64,000 bases of DNA from Echeneis naucrates (Eukaryota; Chordata; Actinopteri; Carangiformes; Echeneidae), in NCBI RefSeq assembly GCF_900963305.1, contig NC_042523.1:23039297-23103296 (forward strand). The letters run 5' to 3'. The notes under the pieces were generated by a model. It saw only the letters and a list, made by a program, of their open reading frames with translations, was not told where the DNA came from and searched no databases. The position numbers were made by a program, and so were the translations under genes. This document shows positions 1 through 9,890 of this stretch, piece by piece (within the stretch, counting starts at the first letter, position 1; each line of letters starts with the position of its first letter).

Positions 1-543
1 AGAAGTCTTTTTTGGTTTCCTGTCCCGCGTGCCCCGAGGGAAACGTCCCAGGGATCCCCAGATCTGGAAGGGAAAGTAAGGTGGAGCAGGATGATCCAAA
101 ACTGGACACCAAGCCGGAGTCTGAGTCCGAAACAGCCAGCTCCTCAAACTTCTGGATCACTTTCCTGACGGACTGGAAGGGGACCTCCCTGCGCCACCGG
201 CCCCCAGCGGCCCCGCGAGGCCCCCTGTAGGCCGAATCCTTACTGAGGAAGACGTGGGGAGGAGGAGGAAGGCGGCAGCGCAGCCTCAGCTGGCCTTGGC
301 CCAGGCCCAGAGCAGGGAGCACTCCAGCGGTGCCGAAGCGGGTCGGCAGCGTGGCTAAGTGCTCCTGGGTCAGGGGGTTGTGGAAGCTCAGGGTGCCCCC
401 TCCCATGTTGAGGAAGACCCCAAGGCTCTTGATCTGCGGTGGGACTGTGCAGAGCGGCTCCCAGCTCCCATCATACACCACGCAAAAAGACGCACCCTGC
501 CTTTCCAGCCACCACGCACCACGACCGTCCAATGAGATCACAC
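1..543 (-). CDS. RING-SPRY gene, exon 4 (C-terminal half of SPRY and tail, partial)
   Basis: Acceptor TCTCTCAG ends at 544. The frame starts in phase 1 and is open for 181 codons to the window edge. It encodes the second half of the SPRY domain (WWLERQGASF, GSWEPLCTVP, LGVFLNMGGGTLSF) and then a proline-rich, basic and finally Ser/Gly-rich tail. No stop codon is reached. Confidence 0.75.
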
Positions 544-3301
544 CTGAGAGACAGAAAAGTCACAATGTCACACTGAAAATCTGAGATGCCGCAGAAAGAC
601 TGAGAAGATTCAGAATCTCTTGAACGGATTTCTGTGATGTTTTCCAGACATTTTTTCCTCATTTGACCCCCGAACTTCTGTCTCCCTGTTTAACAGCAGA
701 ATACTTTACTTTTGTGATTATAACGAATGGATCGGACTGATCCCTGAGCAGGCTCCAGCTCCTTTAAACCCATCAGGTCTACATGTCGCTCTAAACCTGC
801 ATCGGCCTCTGCTGTACAACCTGAGAGTATCTGCATACAATTCTCAGTTTTAGCACAATGAGATTCTGAGCTGTCAGTAGCAGTTTCTGGTCTTTTCTTG
901 TGACACATCTGAGGCAGCTTATGACGACGATGATTTGGAGTTCATGAAATCATTCAGAACTTCAGAACAGAAATATGATGCTATGAGCTGGAGCACGTAG
1001 GCAACCTGTCCAGAGCACAATGTGACCTCGCTTTGTGGTTCCTGCTGACTCATCTGTGTTTAGTTAATGATTGAATTAGTAAGTGACTCAAGCACCACAT
1101 ATAGTAACACATAAAATAAAATGCACAGGCTACATAGAAATAAGCTCAGAATAAATAAACATATTTTTGCATCTGATACTCTGAAGAAAACTTTAACTAA
1201 ACCATGCATGGTTTTTCATTTTCTTAATTATTTACAGCTCAATCTTGTGCCACATAATCAGCATCATGTCTCTAAGGGTGAAAAGTAAAAATCCAATGGC
1301 TAATCAGCTCAGTTTCTGTTATATAAACATATATTCTTTTATTATTTCAATACGTTGTTGTCAATCATCCTCAAATACGATTTCACTTTGATTTTCTCCA
1401 AATAAGATACAGATGTTATTTAAGGATTAAGGAAATATATTTCATTTGTGGTTCGAGTTTTCTATTCAGACATGTAAAGTTAGAATTCCTCTTCGCATTT
1501 GGTGCAATTGAAAACACGTCTGTAATTATGTCATGGTTTAGATATAAAGTCAAACATAAGTTGCAGATGTTTGAGCTACTTAGTGCTGTCAGTGGTCTGT
1601 CAGCCACTTGGTGGCACTGTGAGCTGTGGTAGAGTCTGATGACGTGTGCATGTGTGTGTTTGTGTTTGTGTGTGCGCACGAGTGTGTTTTCATGTGTGCA
1701 TGTGGGCTTGAACAAGCACAGTCCTGCTGACTTATGGTGATGGTTTCTGGAAGCAATAAGTACGCTGGCATGGAGCCAACCAACACAAACACGAGGGAGT
1801 TTTTACCAATCCTGTACACGGAGCTGTTGTACACGTCAACCTCCCAGTAATACTGTCCCCGTGCAATGATGACATCAGCGCAGACCTGTGGGAGGGCCGC
1901 GGGGTCAGAGGTCATCTTTGTCTGCCTGACCTCGTTGTCTGGAGAGGGGCCTCTGTAGGTGACGGTGAGGGAGGTGTTGGAAAGATGGAGGGATGGAGGG
2001 ACACTGGAAGGATCCAGAGTGAAACACAATCCTAAGAGGCAAAAATGAGATTTTTTTTTATGGAACAGCTATTATCACTCATCGTCTGTTCACATTATCC
2101 CGTATTATCTAATGTTTGGGGATTGAGCGCCTACCAAAGACGGACTGCGCCATCTCATCCTCTCGCAGGTCTACGACGCCATCCTCTGGTGTTGTTGGAG
2201 AACCGGCAGCAGTGGAGTCTGGGTCAAACAGGGAGTGTGTGCACAATAATGTAGTTTCCCCCATAAACAACGTAGAAACCGGCTGGAGCTATCGGAGCAT
2301 CACCGCACTCACCACATGAACAGATCTGTGCTCTTTCTTCCGTCGCGTCCCTGCAGCGTCTACGTCCCTGTAAAACATCTCAGTTAAACATGAAAACTTT
2401 GTTTACTCCAAAGCCACATAGCATGACAGTGCCTCTCACTGAATAAAAATAAATGCGCCTCCATTGTTGCCATGCATTCATCCTTGAAGTAGGAACAGAA
2501 AGTACTTCACAGTACAGTACAATTTAGTGTGATGCAAAATTCACATCCGCTGCACCTTTCTAATGAAACTGGAAATGTTAGAACAAGTTTCTTTTTCCCA
2601 TTTATTGAACTCAATCAACAAACCCTGGATGAGCTCGAGGTGGGATATTTTTTCCACAACCAGAGTCACCTGTGTTAATATTGGCTAAGCTGCTGTAATG
2701 TATGTTGTTTTTTACAATTTCAACCAAGTTTAAAATATTATATTACAACTTGGGTCTAATTTTCCAAGTTTATCCACTGATAAAGGACATAAAAGAAAAT
2801 AATATATTTTATGCTTCATATTTCTTTCTCACTTAGCTTTTTATATTTGTCTTTTTTGAATTGTCCAGGATTTTTTAGCACAGCTAAATCTTTTATTTCT
2901 AAGGAATTCCACGCCTGCATGAAGCACTTTGCATTCCCACCACACATGTGAAATCTAATCTCTACCTTGTTTTTCGCCTGCACATCCAGGGGGAGAGCTC
3001 CACTTTCACTGCTCATGCGCGGAGGACTCAGCGTAGGATGCTCTGGCAGACAGGAAGCTGCAGCTGACCAGGTCCAGCAGGGCAGCTCCACGGGAAGTCG
3101 ACAGCAGGGACACAGCACCGAACAGACGGAGAGCCCGTGGAGGAGAGCCTGACCCGAGCTCGTTCCCTCTCCAGCTGTGATGCACTGACCACACATGGGG
3201 TGAGAACAAGGCAGCATCAGGGCCACATCATACTTTCTGCCACAAGCTGGACAGCAAAATATGTCTCTTTTCTCATCGTCCGCCCTTTCAGTCTCTCCCA
3301 T
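1..3301 (-). CDS. RING finger + PRY/SPRY protein gene (3' end beyond window)
   Basis: Four minus-strand coding exons join in frame: 3301-2966, 2367-2313, 2031-1807 and 543-1 (open at the window edge). The product begins with a C3HC4-type RING (CPAC, then CSHPMCGQC, then CPCC), continues with a short linker (exon of 55 nt), and then has a PRY/SPRY (B30.2) domain (FTLDPSS, YYWEVDV, then GVISLDGRG, YDGSWEPLC, VFLNMGGGTLSF). Every junction has GT/AG sites and matching phases. The RING predicts E3 ubiquitin-ligase activity and the SPRY predicts substrate or ligand recognition, as in TRIM proteins, but I see no B-box or coiled coil between them. After the SPRY the frame stays open through a basic, then Ser-rich tail (KVIQKFEELAVSDSDS). 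I cannot assign an orthologue. The start is the ATG at 3301-3299, just before the RING; an upstream exon could extend it. Confidence 0.75.
1807..2031 (-). CDS. RING-SPRY gene, exon 3 (PRY and first half of SPRY)
   Basis: The exon is 225 nt, phase 1 to phase 1. The acceptor is CTCTTAG and the donor is G|GTAAAA. It encodes the PRY motif (CFTLDPSSVPPSLHLS) and the SPRY core strand (GQYYWEVDVYNSSVYRIG). Confidence 0.78.
2313..2367 (-). CDS. RING-SPRY gene, exon 2 (55-nt linker exon)
   Basis: Acceptor TTTTACAG and strong donor G|GTGAGT bound a 55-nt exon. Its length takes the frame from phase 0 (end of the RING exon) to the phase 1 needed by the SPRY exon. It encodes a short Arg/Cys-rich linker (CRDATEERAQICSC). 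The frame also stays open past the donor for about 30 codons, so a longer terminal form is possible. Confidence 0.6.
2966..3301 (-). CDS. RING-SPRY gene, exon 1 (RING domain)
   Basis: 112 codons from an ATG to the donor AAG|GTAGAG. Zinc ligands are visible as CPAC (residues about 15-18), CSHPMCGQC (about 31-39) and CPCC (about 66-69), in an N-terminal position typical of TRIM-like ligases. A possible acceptor, TTTTCCAG, lies just upstream of the ATG. Confidence 0.75.
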
Positions 3302-3535
3302 ATCCAAACTGTGGCCTATTTGCCTGGAAAAGAACTCTGTTGCCTTTTCTGAGTAATAACTTTGGTCCCTCTTTGATTGCCTTTGCTTTGAAATGAATTA
3401 AGTCCCAATAGAAGTCCACATTTCTGTCCATTCCCAACGTGGAGATGAAGACCTTCACAGGCGAAGCTCCAGTCAGCTCAAAGGTGGCATCAACAATCCA
3501 CTTCCAGTTGATCCTATTATGAATATAATCTTTCA
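3288..3535 (-). CDS. Coding-like terminal exon of an unidentified gene
   Basis: A pyrimidine-rich acceptor (GTTTTTCCAG) opens an 82-codon frame ending in TGA at 3290-3288. The peptide (INWKWIVDATFELTGASPVK, FISTLGMDRNVDFYWDLIHF) has balanced composition and looks like a folded alpha/beta segment. I do not recognise the family. It overlaps the first 14 nt of the RING exon in another frame. It is either the last exon of a separate minus-strand gene lying to the right, or an alternative 5' exon of the RING-SPRY gene spliced at an unseen donor. I saw no further exon of it between 3.6 and 5 kb. Confidence 0.4.
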
Positions 3536-4676
3536 CTGGAAAAACACAGAGGAGGAGGTGGAGTCACCCCAGGGTGGCAAGACAAAAATGACAAAACTCA
3601 AGAGTTGTGCAGCAGACTGCAGGATGTTGTGCCATCCTCTCTGTCCCCCTGACCATTGTGTGTGGAGGAGGAGGAGGAGGCACGGCCTCAGAGCAGATAA
3701 AGGACAGAGAGAGAGAGAGAGAAAGAGAGGGGAGCCGAGCCTTTCATTGGGTACTCATTGCTTGGGGTTGCCATGGTAACTGCTCTTCCCTTAGAGACGC
3801 ACAACTGCAAGATAATGTGCTGCAAAGACTCCGTGTGCACACACATCTGAATGTTAACAAAGACCTCATTAATGTCACGAGCACGGCCTAACCAAACCAA
3901 TGACATGAACAAATGAACACACACATATTTCCTCCAGGATATGAAGTCAGCGAGGAAGGTCCATGAATGGTATCAAAAAAAACAAAGCACAGCATCTTCA
4001 CGGTGAGATGGAAAAAGGAGCTTTGATGGCTGTACAGAATCAGAAGGACGTGCAGAGACTCCTTCCTGGTTAGAGTTGCTTTAATTTTTTTTTTTTTTTT
4101 TTATTTCAGTACGATCATTCATTATCCTTGTTGGATATGTTGTGCAATAATTCCACAGAAGTCAGTCAGACTTTCCTTTAACAGAGGTGTTGTTTTTTTG
4201 GCTAAACCACAAGATAGCTGTCAGACCTAATCTGGAATGTCCCTTACCGGCTGTTTGGCTGATGACTCAGCGATCATATTTCCAAAGCCACTTAGCCGAG
4301 TGCCTATTTTCTGATCTTGAGATTCTGCCAGGATCAGGTTCATCTGCTGGATGTTCATATCAGAACCAGTCAGCTTCGTGTGCGAATCTGAATCATGGTT
4401 GGACAGAACGTGGGAACCGACTAATGGGGTTTGGGGCTACGCCTCCGGCTCTGGGTGTTCTGGTTTCCCTAAGACACTTTTAGCCAAATTTATTGCTCCA
4501 AATAATTGACACATTACTAATAGATTAACGTGACAAACAAAAGGTAAGACAAAAAAAGAGGGAGCGAAGTCATGCGTTAACTGCCGAAGAAGCAAAAGGT
4601 TTCGTTTACTGAAATACTGGAGAGAATCTAAAGGCAGCAACTGGACTAATGAGACAGAGTGAACTGAAATACATCT
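3536..4676. other. Intergenic stretch without recognised genes
   Basis: Contains a GA-rich simple repeat near 3705-3730 and a T-run at about 4086-4102. Short open frames here have no domain, splice or codon support. Confidence 0.5.
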
Positions 4677-5057
4677 ATGACTGATTTTAATTCAGACAGC
4701 TGTGATTTGTTCACATCACTCCCGACCTCACTTCCCTTCGCTGGCTTCTTCCCTGCCTCAGAATTTATCTTAATATTTTACTGGTCACAGCCTCAGATCC
4801 TTCTGGCCCATTCACAGCTGAGAATTAAATCCAGAGATGATCACATTTTGGCCGTCAGGACTCTGGAACAACATCTGAACAACCTGCCTGAGTCGTCTTT
4901 TAAATCAGTTTCTAAAACTATTTTTATAGATTTACTTTTATGTGATGTCATCTTTTCAGTTTTTTACTGTTTTCACTTTTTACTATGCCATCCTTTTATT
5001 ATACGCATCACCTCATCGTCACTTAGCATACCCTTCAGTTGGTGGAGACTGAACTGA
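4677..5057 (+). repeat. Relic of the 3' end of an L2-like LINE
   Basis: The frame contains a decayed version of the C-terminal LINE peptide (AVRTLEQHLNNLPESSFKS), where fish L2-type ORF2 normally reads a Trp-Asn-x-Leu-Pro stretch. It is followed by a T-rich tail resembling L2/Maui-type 3' ends. Old and truncated. The assignment is from memory of the consensus. Confidence 0.5.
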
Positions 5058-5112
5058 GCAAAAATGAGACTACAAATAAATGTGTGTGATGCTTACCATG
5101 TTGAATGTGTGA

Positions 5113-5215
5113 AGGGAGCGCTGAGGTGGCATGGTCGGACAGTGGTTAGAAAGAGGTTCTGGGTTTGAATCCTGAGCCCTGGGCGTTGCTGTATGGAGTT
5201 TTTCACAGACACTCA
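5113..5215 (+). repeat. tRNA-like dispersed repeat relic
   Basis: The segment resembles the abundant fish repeat that reads 'cagtggttag ... ggttctgggttcgaatcc ... ctgtgtggagttt'. Here it has CAGTGGTTAGA, a box-B-like GGGTTTGAATCC at 5161-5172 and TGTATGGAGTTTTT. It lies about 400 bp upstream of the thpo TATA box. Confidence 0.55.
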
Positions 5216-5609
5216 ACAGGTTAACTTATTAGTTAATGAATGGATGTTTTCAGGCTGCTCAGCTGTTGTGTAATGTGAAAGAAATTGTCCCTCTAAGGTT
5301 TAAGAGTTGAACGTGCGTTAAGATTTTAGTTCGAACTGCCAATTCCTCTGAAAGTAATGTTTCATTTTTACATTATTCTTTACTTATACGACTCAAACTG
5401 GATTAACTAATAATTCTTTAGTGATTAACACAACCTCTTTCTTGTCTGGCAACATATGAACCAAAAGATTCCCATTTGGAAAAAGGACCAAAATGCTGAC
5501 ACAGGAAGTTGTCCATGTTTGTATTCAGCCCTTTTTAAGGGAGGTGCCTCACTTGTCTTATTTGTACTGAGGACCCAGAGTCAAACATTAACTTTGGGCC
5601 GAGATCAAA

Positions 5610-5616
5610 TATAAAG
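5610..5616 (+). promoter_or_regulatory. Probable TATA box of thpo
   Basis: TATAAAG lies about 130 nt before the thpo ATG. A start site about 30 nt downstream (near 5640) would give a 5' leader of about 100 nt. Confidence 0.4.
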
Positions 5617-5719
5617 CCCATTCGTTCTCAGAGTTTTGCCCAACCACACAGAGCGTCTTCACTCACTAAGACGACTGAGTGCTTTGATTCAGGAGTTTGG
5701 GACTCAGCTGAGGGACACC

Positions 5720-5749
5720 ATGTGCCCAGGAGCGGGTTATGGCTTGTAG
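5720..5749 (+). CDS. Upstream ORF overlapping the thpo start codon
   Basis: An ATG in good context (CACCATGT) begins a nine-codon frame (MCPGAGYGL) that ends in TAG at 5747-5749. The thpo ATG is at 5739-5741 in the +1 frame, so the uORF overlaps the true start and ends 11 nt inside it. Ribosomes using this ATG would bypass the thpo start. Human THPO is known to be held down by an upstream ORF that overlaps its start codon, so the arrangement may be conserved in principle. Confidence 0.5.
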   Translation: MCPGAGYGL

Positions 5750-5751
5750 CA
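5739..5751 (+). CDS. thpo: thpo exon 1 (coding part)
   Basis: ATG GCT TGT AGC A followed by the consensus donor GTAAGT. Thirteen nucleotides ending in phase 1, the same coding length as exon 1 of mammalian THPO and EPO. Start context is G at -3 and G at +4. Confidence 0.8.
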
Positions 5752-7593
5752 GTAAGTTGGTATTTTGGATGCATGGCCTGTATTACAGCTGTTATTTACA
5801 GAGAGGAAGTGTGACGTCACTGCAGTTACACAGAATTTTCGTGGTATACGCATGGCTTTTTTAAATTATTTCTTCCACAATGCTGCATATTGTACAGGAT
5901 GGTGTTCGTATTGCTGCTTTGATTTGGTTAGTAGATCTATCACTCTACAAATAGCTTAATAAAAGGTGTGTTATTGAAGAAGAACCAGAAGAACTCCATT
6001 CATTAATTTCCACTGTTCACAGATAATGATCGATTACAAAAAAAGGCCAGAGGAATGTGTAAACGTGGGGCATGAATGGGTTTAGAGATATCTTTAGAAC
6101 TTGTCAGGGCAAAACCTGTGGGTGGGATTTCGGCATGGCTGGTATATGGCTGGAAAGTTGACTACCCTCTGTGCAATTAATGCCATGCAACAGCAGGTGG
6201 TTCCGAAAATGGGATACAGTATGAGGAAACTAATGCCAGGCGGTAGTAGCGTCTCAGCTGAAAGGTGTCTAATGGCAGCTTGTCAGTCATCTCATCTGTG
6301 TGCTCCCCCAGGGCTCATGCTGCTGCTGATAGGTGTGATTTCTTCCCATCTGCCTGAGGTGCACAGCAGACCTGTTGACTTTTGGTGTAGAACTCAAGCC
6401 AGGGGAAACATGCAGCAGATGATCGAGGATCTGAGAAAGGCTGCGGTGAGTGAGTTACTTAAAAAAAAAAAAAAATAAATAAATAAATAAATAAAAAAAG
6501 CTAATTGTGGAGTAGTGTCGGTATGAAAACCAGCTGACAGAGATATTCAAAGAGAAGTTCTCTCCTCTGAGACGCAGAGATTGAAACAATATTACATGCC
6601 TCATTTGTATTTTGTGTGTTCATGTTTCAGGCTCGCTGTGACTCGCTGCCATCTCCGGTCCAGCTGCCATCTGTTAAAATGAATGTGGCATTGTGGGGAA
6701 GGAAAACTGTAAGTAATACCTGACATGGACTGAAAAAACAAAACAAAAAACACTAATTCATTTTTTTCCTTCATGGCGAACCTATGTGAGATAAGTAAAG
6801 TAAACTGTGCCTTGATTTAATGACACCTTTTGTGGTGTGACTGTTTGATTGTGAACTTGACAACTTGTGCCAAAAGTTACCGTTCAGCTTGTTTGACAAC
6901 TGTGCTTGTGTCAAACACATGACAACAACACATCTATCAACTGGATGACTGTTGCAAGACATGTAGCTCCATGTGGCTTGAATGAAAGCGTCATCATGTC
7001 AGTGGTATATCCAGGATATGCTATCCAGAGAATGTAAGGTCCAACATATTAAAACTCCAGAATGTGTGAAATATGACCACAGCATGCGTCTTACTGCAGC
7101 GCTGCAGAATTTATGCTGTAATACCACAAACTCTGAGGTACAATCCTTTTGTAAACATCCTTAAACACTTTACAGGCCTCAGATTACCACAAGACCAACA
7201 GATACAGTCACACATGAACATTAAAGACTCCAGAGAAAAGTGTATGGTTTTAACCACAGGAAGCTTTAAATCACCGCAGACGTCTGCAGCCAAGGAGAAG
7301 CTGAACTGTCACGGTGCACGCTGAAGGTGCGATGTGAGCAGCATGTTGGTTAAGCTGTGGGTTTGTTTTTGAAAGTTTTGAAAGCGTGAGGGAAAAGCTG
7401 ATGTCAGAACGTCTGTGTTCTGTCAGGTACAGTGCTAACATGCTGGTATTTTGCAGCTATAAATCTTATTTTATTTCTGACATTTAAATCTTGTAGCACC
7501 CACTGAAATTCAGCATGTCAGCATCATATTTTTAGAAAGGTAGCGTCCTCACCTTTTAAACCAGCTGATGCCATTTTACAGCTATATTGTGAC

Positions 7594-7629
<36 letters not shown>

Positions 7630-8139
7630 ACCAGACACAGCACAAGCGTGCAGAGTTGGTGGGGACCATCCGGGCTTTTCAAGACGGAGTGCAAGAGGCG
7701 AGGGTGAATGTCACATCACAATGCCAGACCTCAGTGTTGGAAAAACTGGAGCACCGCATTCGAAATGATCTTTTAATTCTCAACAGTAGTCACATACAGG
7801 TGAGACACCTGCACGTGAGAATAATGTCATGTGTAATCAGCAACAGTGTTAAACCAAAGAAGAACTCAGTCTGTGGTCTAATATGTTTCAGCTGATGTGA
7901 AAAGGACTGAATACAACCGGTCTGGTGTCCATGTAGCTGATTCTGTGGTTTCTTCTTTACAGACTGACACAGTGACGTCTCCTCCAGCAAGAGCAGACTT
8001 TTCCTCTCAAACCAACAAACTGAGCGAAGTGCTGAAGCAGTATGAACTGCTACTGAAGGGAAAACTGAATCACTTTGCTATTGATGTGCATGACATTATC
8101 TGCAGAGAAGACAGGACAACCAATGTCACAGAGCGCTGA
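5739..8139 (+). CDS. thpo: thrombopoietin (megakaryocyte/thrombocyte growth factor), complete CDS
   Basis: Five exons (5739-5751, 6312-6445, 6631-6708, 7635-7799, 7963-8139) join to 188 codons plus TGA. All have GT/AG sites and consistent phases. Exon 1 codes only 13 nt, as in human THPO and EPO. The product has a signal peptide (SRLMLLLIGVISS) and a four-helix cytokine domain. Cysteines sit at 30, 52, 105 and 177; the first two are 22 residues apart, exactly as Cys7-Cys29 in human THPO. No cysteine sits just after the second one, which argues against EPO. The LPSPVQLPSV stretch matches the LPTPVLLPAV stretch of THPO, and LLKGKLNHF matches its last helix. N-glycosylation sequons are at Asn100, 125 and 184. 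The long C-terminal glycan domain of mammalian THPO is absent. THPO acts through the receptor MPL; in fish it drives thrombocyte formation. Confidence 0.88.
6312..6445 (+). CDS. thpo: thpo exon 2 (signal peptide and helix A)
   Basis: Acceptor CTCCCCCAG and donor G|GTGAGT. It encodes residues 5-49: the hydrophobic signal core, then the mature N-terminus with Cys30 and helix A (MQQMIEDLRKAA). Phase 1 in, phase 0 out. Confidence 0.88.
6631..6708 (+). CDS. thpo: thpo exon 3 (A-B loop)
   Basis: 26 codons in phase 0 between TGTTTCAG and GTAAGT. It encodes Cys52 and the hallmark LPSPVQLPSV loop followed by LWGRKT. Confidence 0.88.
7598..7626 (+). repeat. (GT)n microsatellite abutting the thpo exon 4 acceptor
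   Basis: About 14 GT units end 8 nt before the acceptor AG of thpo exon 4, so this repeat occupies the place of the polypyrimidine tract. Confidence 0.9.
7635..7799 (+). CDS. thpo: thpo exon 4 (helices B and C)
   Basis: 55 codons in phase 0, from acceptor GACCAG (directly after a GT microsatellite) to donor CAG|GTGAGA. It encodes two amphipathic helices, Cys105 and sequons NVT (Asn100) and NSS (Asn125). Confidence 0.87.
7963..8139 (+). CDS. thpo: thpo exon 5 (helix D and stop)
   Basis: Acceptor CTTTACAG, then 58 codons and TGA. Helix D (LSEVLKQYELLLKGKLNHF) and Cys177 close the cytokine fold. The protein ends 11 residues later, without the glycan-rich tail found in mammals. Confidence 0.87.
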   Translation, partial: TDTVTSPPARADFSSQTNKLSEVLKQYELLLKGKLNHFAIDVHDIICREDRTTNVTER

Positions 8140-8590
8140 GGACAATTTAACGTATGGAGATCAGCATATTTGCACCACTGCACTGTATTATTACATAACA
8201 ATAAGGGTTCTCAACACAGTGGGGAGTGAAACAACACATCATGGACTGAGACTGTCTGATGTGTTGATGAAGACTTAAGAAGAAAGGACCAGAACTGGAT
8301 TGGACAGTTGAATGGGGTCGTCATTTTTTGTTGTTTTTCGGCATTTTGCACGGGACATAAAGGTGGACAAAGGCATGAACCAGTGAGTAGGTCTGTAAGC
8401 AGAAGAATGCAGCAGTAAGCTGTGAGATAAATCTTATAAAATCAGGAGTGATAGTTTTTTTGAAGAGAAGCACTGACAAGTTTTATCATGTGCGCTTAAC
8501 ATACTGTCAGTAGCATTGCAAGTAGGAGGTGGTCAAAGAAAAATCGACTGTTTGAGAGCAGCAGAGAAAAAGTTAGGGGCAACCAGAGTA

Positions 8591-8600
8591 AATAAATAAA
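8591..8600 (+). other. Candidate polyadenylation signal of thpo
   Basis: Overlapping AATAAATAAA lies about 450 nt after the thpo stop codon. It is the first clear AATAAA in the 3' flank, but no other support is visible. Confidence 0.35.
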
Positions 8601-9890
8601 TGACTTCGCAGCAGACCGCCCAAGCTGCATTCAAAACCGATTCCACCAATTCACAGCCTTGGTGCCAGCAGACAGAGGTAAACGGAGGTAAAATATTGAC
8701 AATTTGAAAAAAGAAATGGAGTTACTTTCAGACAAGCCAGGACAAGATGTATTGAATAACAAATCATTTGTGCTGAGTAAATTACCTTGAAGGCTGAGGA
8801 TGAGCATTAGAGTAACACAGTTGGAATGCTGACTTCTCATCCTTTGTTCCCATTAGACCCCATGCAATTCTTTTTTTCTCATATAAATCCTACTGGTTTT
8901 TCACCAGCTGCTTACACTAGTGTTTTAATTTCCATACTGTGGACGGGCAGTTTACCAGTCCTAGCTGTAATGTATAATCAAAACTGTAGCATCATCTGCA
9001 GGTGCTGCGGGAGAGGTGCTCTGTGTTTTGGCAACAGCCTGATCACATGGAAACAAGGGAACTTGGGATATGTTCTCTTTTTTTCTCTTAAACCACAGAA
9101 AGCTGGAAAATATAGAGAAGGAGGTAAAAATATTTAGATGTAAATAACATCTGGAAATAAAAAAAAAGCTACAGCTAATCACACAAAATGATACTTGTCA
9201 ATTTTACAGTTCACTGTTGATAAAGTGGAAGTTAACCATAAACCATTGTATGCTACAACGATGTCAGGGTGAATCCATGTTTGGACTTGTCACGTTTATT
9301 TGAGGTCATTCAGTGTTGAAATTGCAAAGATGAATGAATGCAGGTATTTATGTACACACACAAAGTTTCTTTTTTCTGTATCACTTTCATAGATTTTGTA
9401 TGTATGCATGTGTGCGTTGGTGTAGAATGTACAGTTATTGAAGCAGCTTTTTTAAATAACAATGATAATAATTATAATTTATCCTCTGGGGAGCACTTTG
9501 GGGGATGATTATACTGTTGCACTACTTAAACCAGTCATAATGTTCCAAGTAAAAAAAAAACTCATTGGTTAACAATTTTTTTTAAGAATAAAGTAAAGGA
9601 GAAGTGGCATGTTTAATGTTATTATTGGTTTGTTGGTTTAAATATGATGGACCAGTTTCCAATAAGAATCAGCCTAATTAGATCTACAAATCAGTCAGTC
9701 AGCTGGAATAAAACGGGCAACACTGGAGCTGAGATATTACACATATTACACATTAAAGCTTCACCCATTTAAATTAACTTATTAATTATATTTTTTTTTA
9801 TTATTAAAAACTCATGCTCAGATAAATGATGTGAGTTTACCGGCCCAGGTGGCCGGATGAATGATGATGTGATTGGCCGAGCCCAGTTCA
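8601..9890. other. Intergenic stretch between thpo and slc12a9
   Basis: AT-rich with short A and T runs. No open frame here has splice or domain support, and no recognised repeat was seen. Confidence 0.5.

Noticed and set aside
4187-4483. 98-codon plus-strand frame upstream of thpo
   Set aside because: No recognised domain, no splice sites and no codon bias; chance opening.
5739-8139. Calling this cytokine erythropoietin
   Set aside because: The exon layout fits both, but the four cysteines follow the THPO spacing (22 residues between the first two, one in the middle of the protein), the EPO C29-C33-type pair is missing, and the LPSPVQLP loop is THPO-like.
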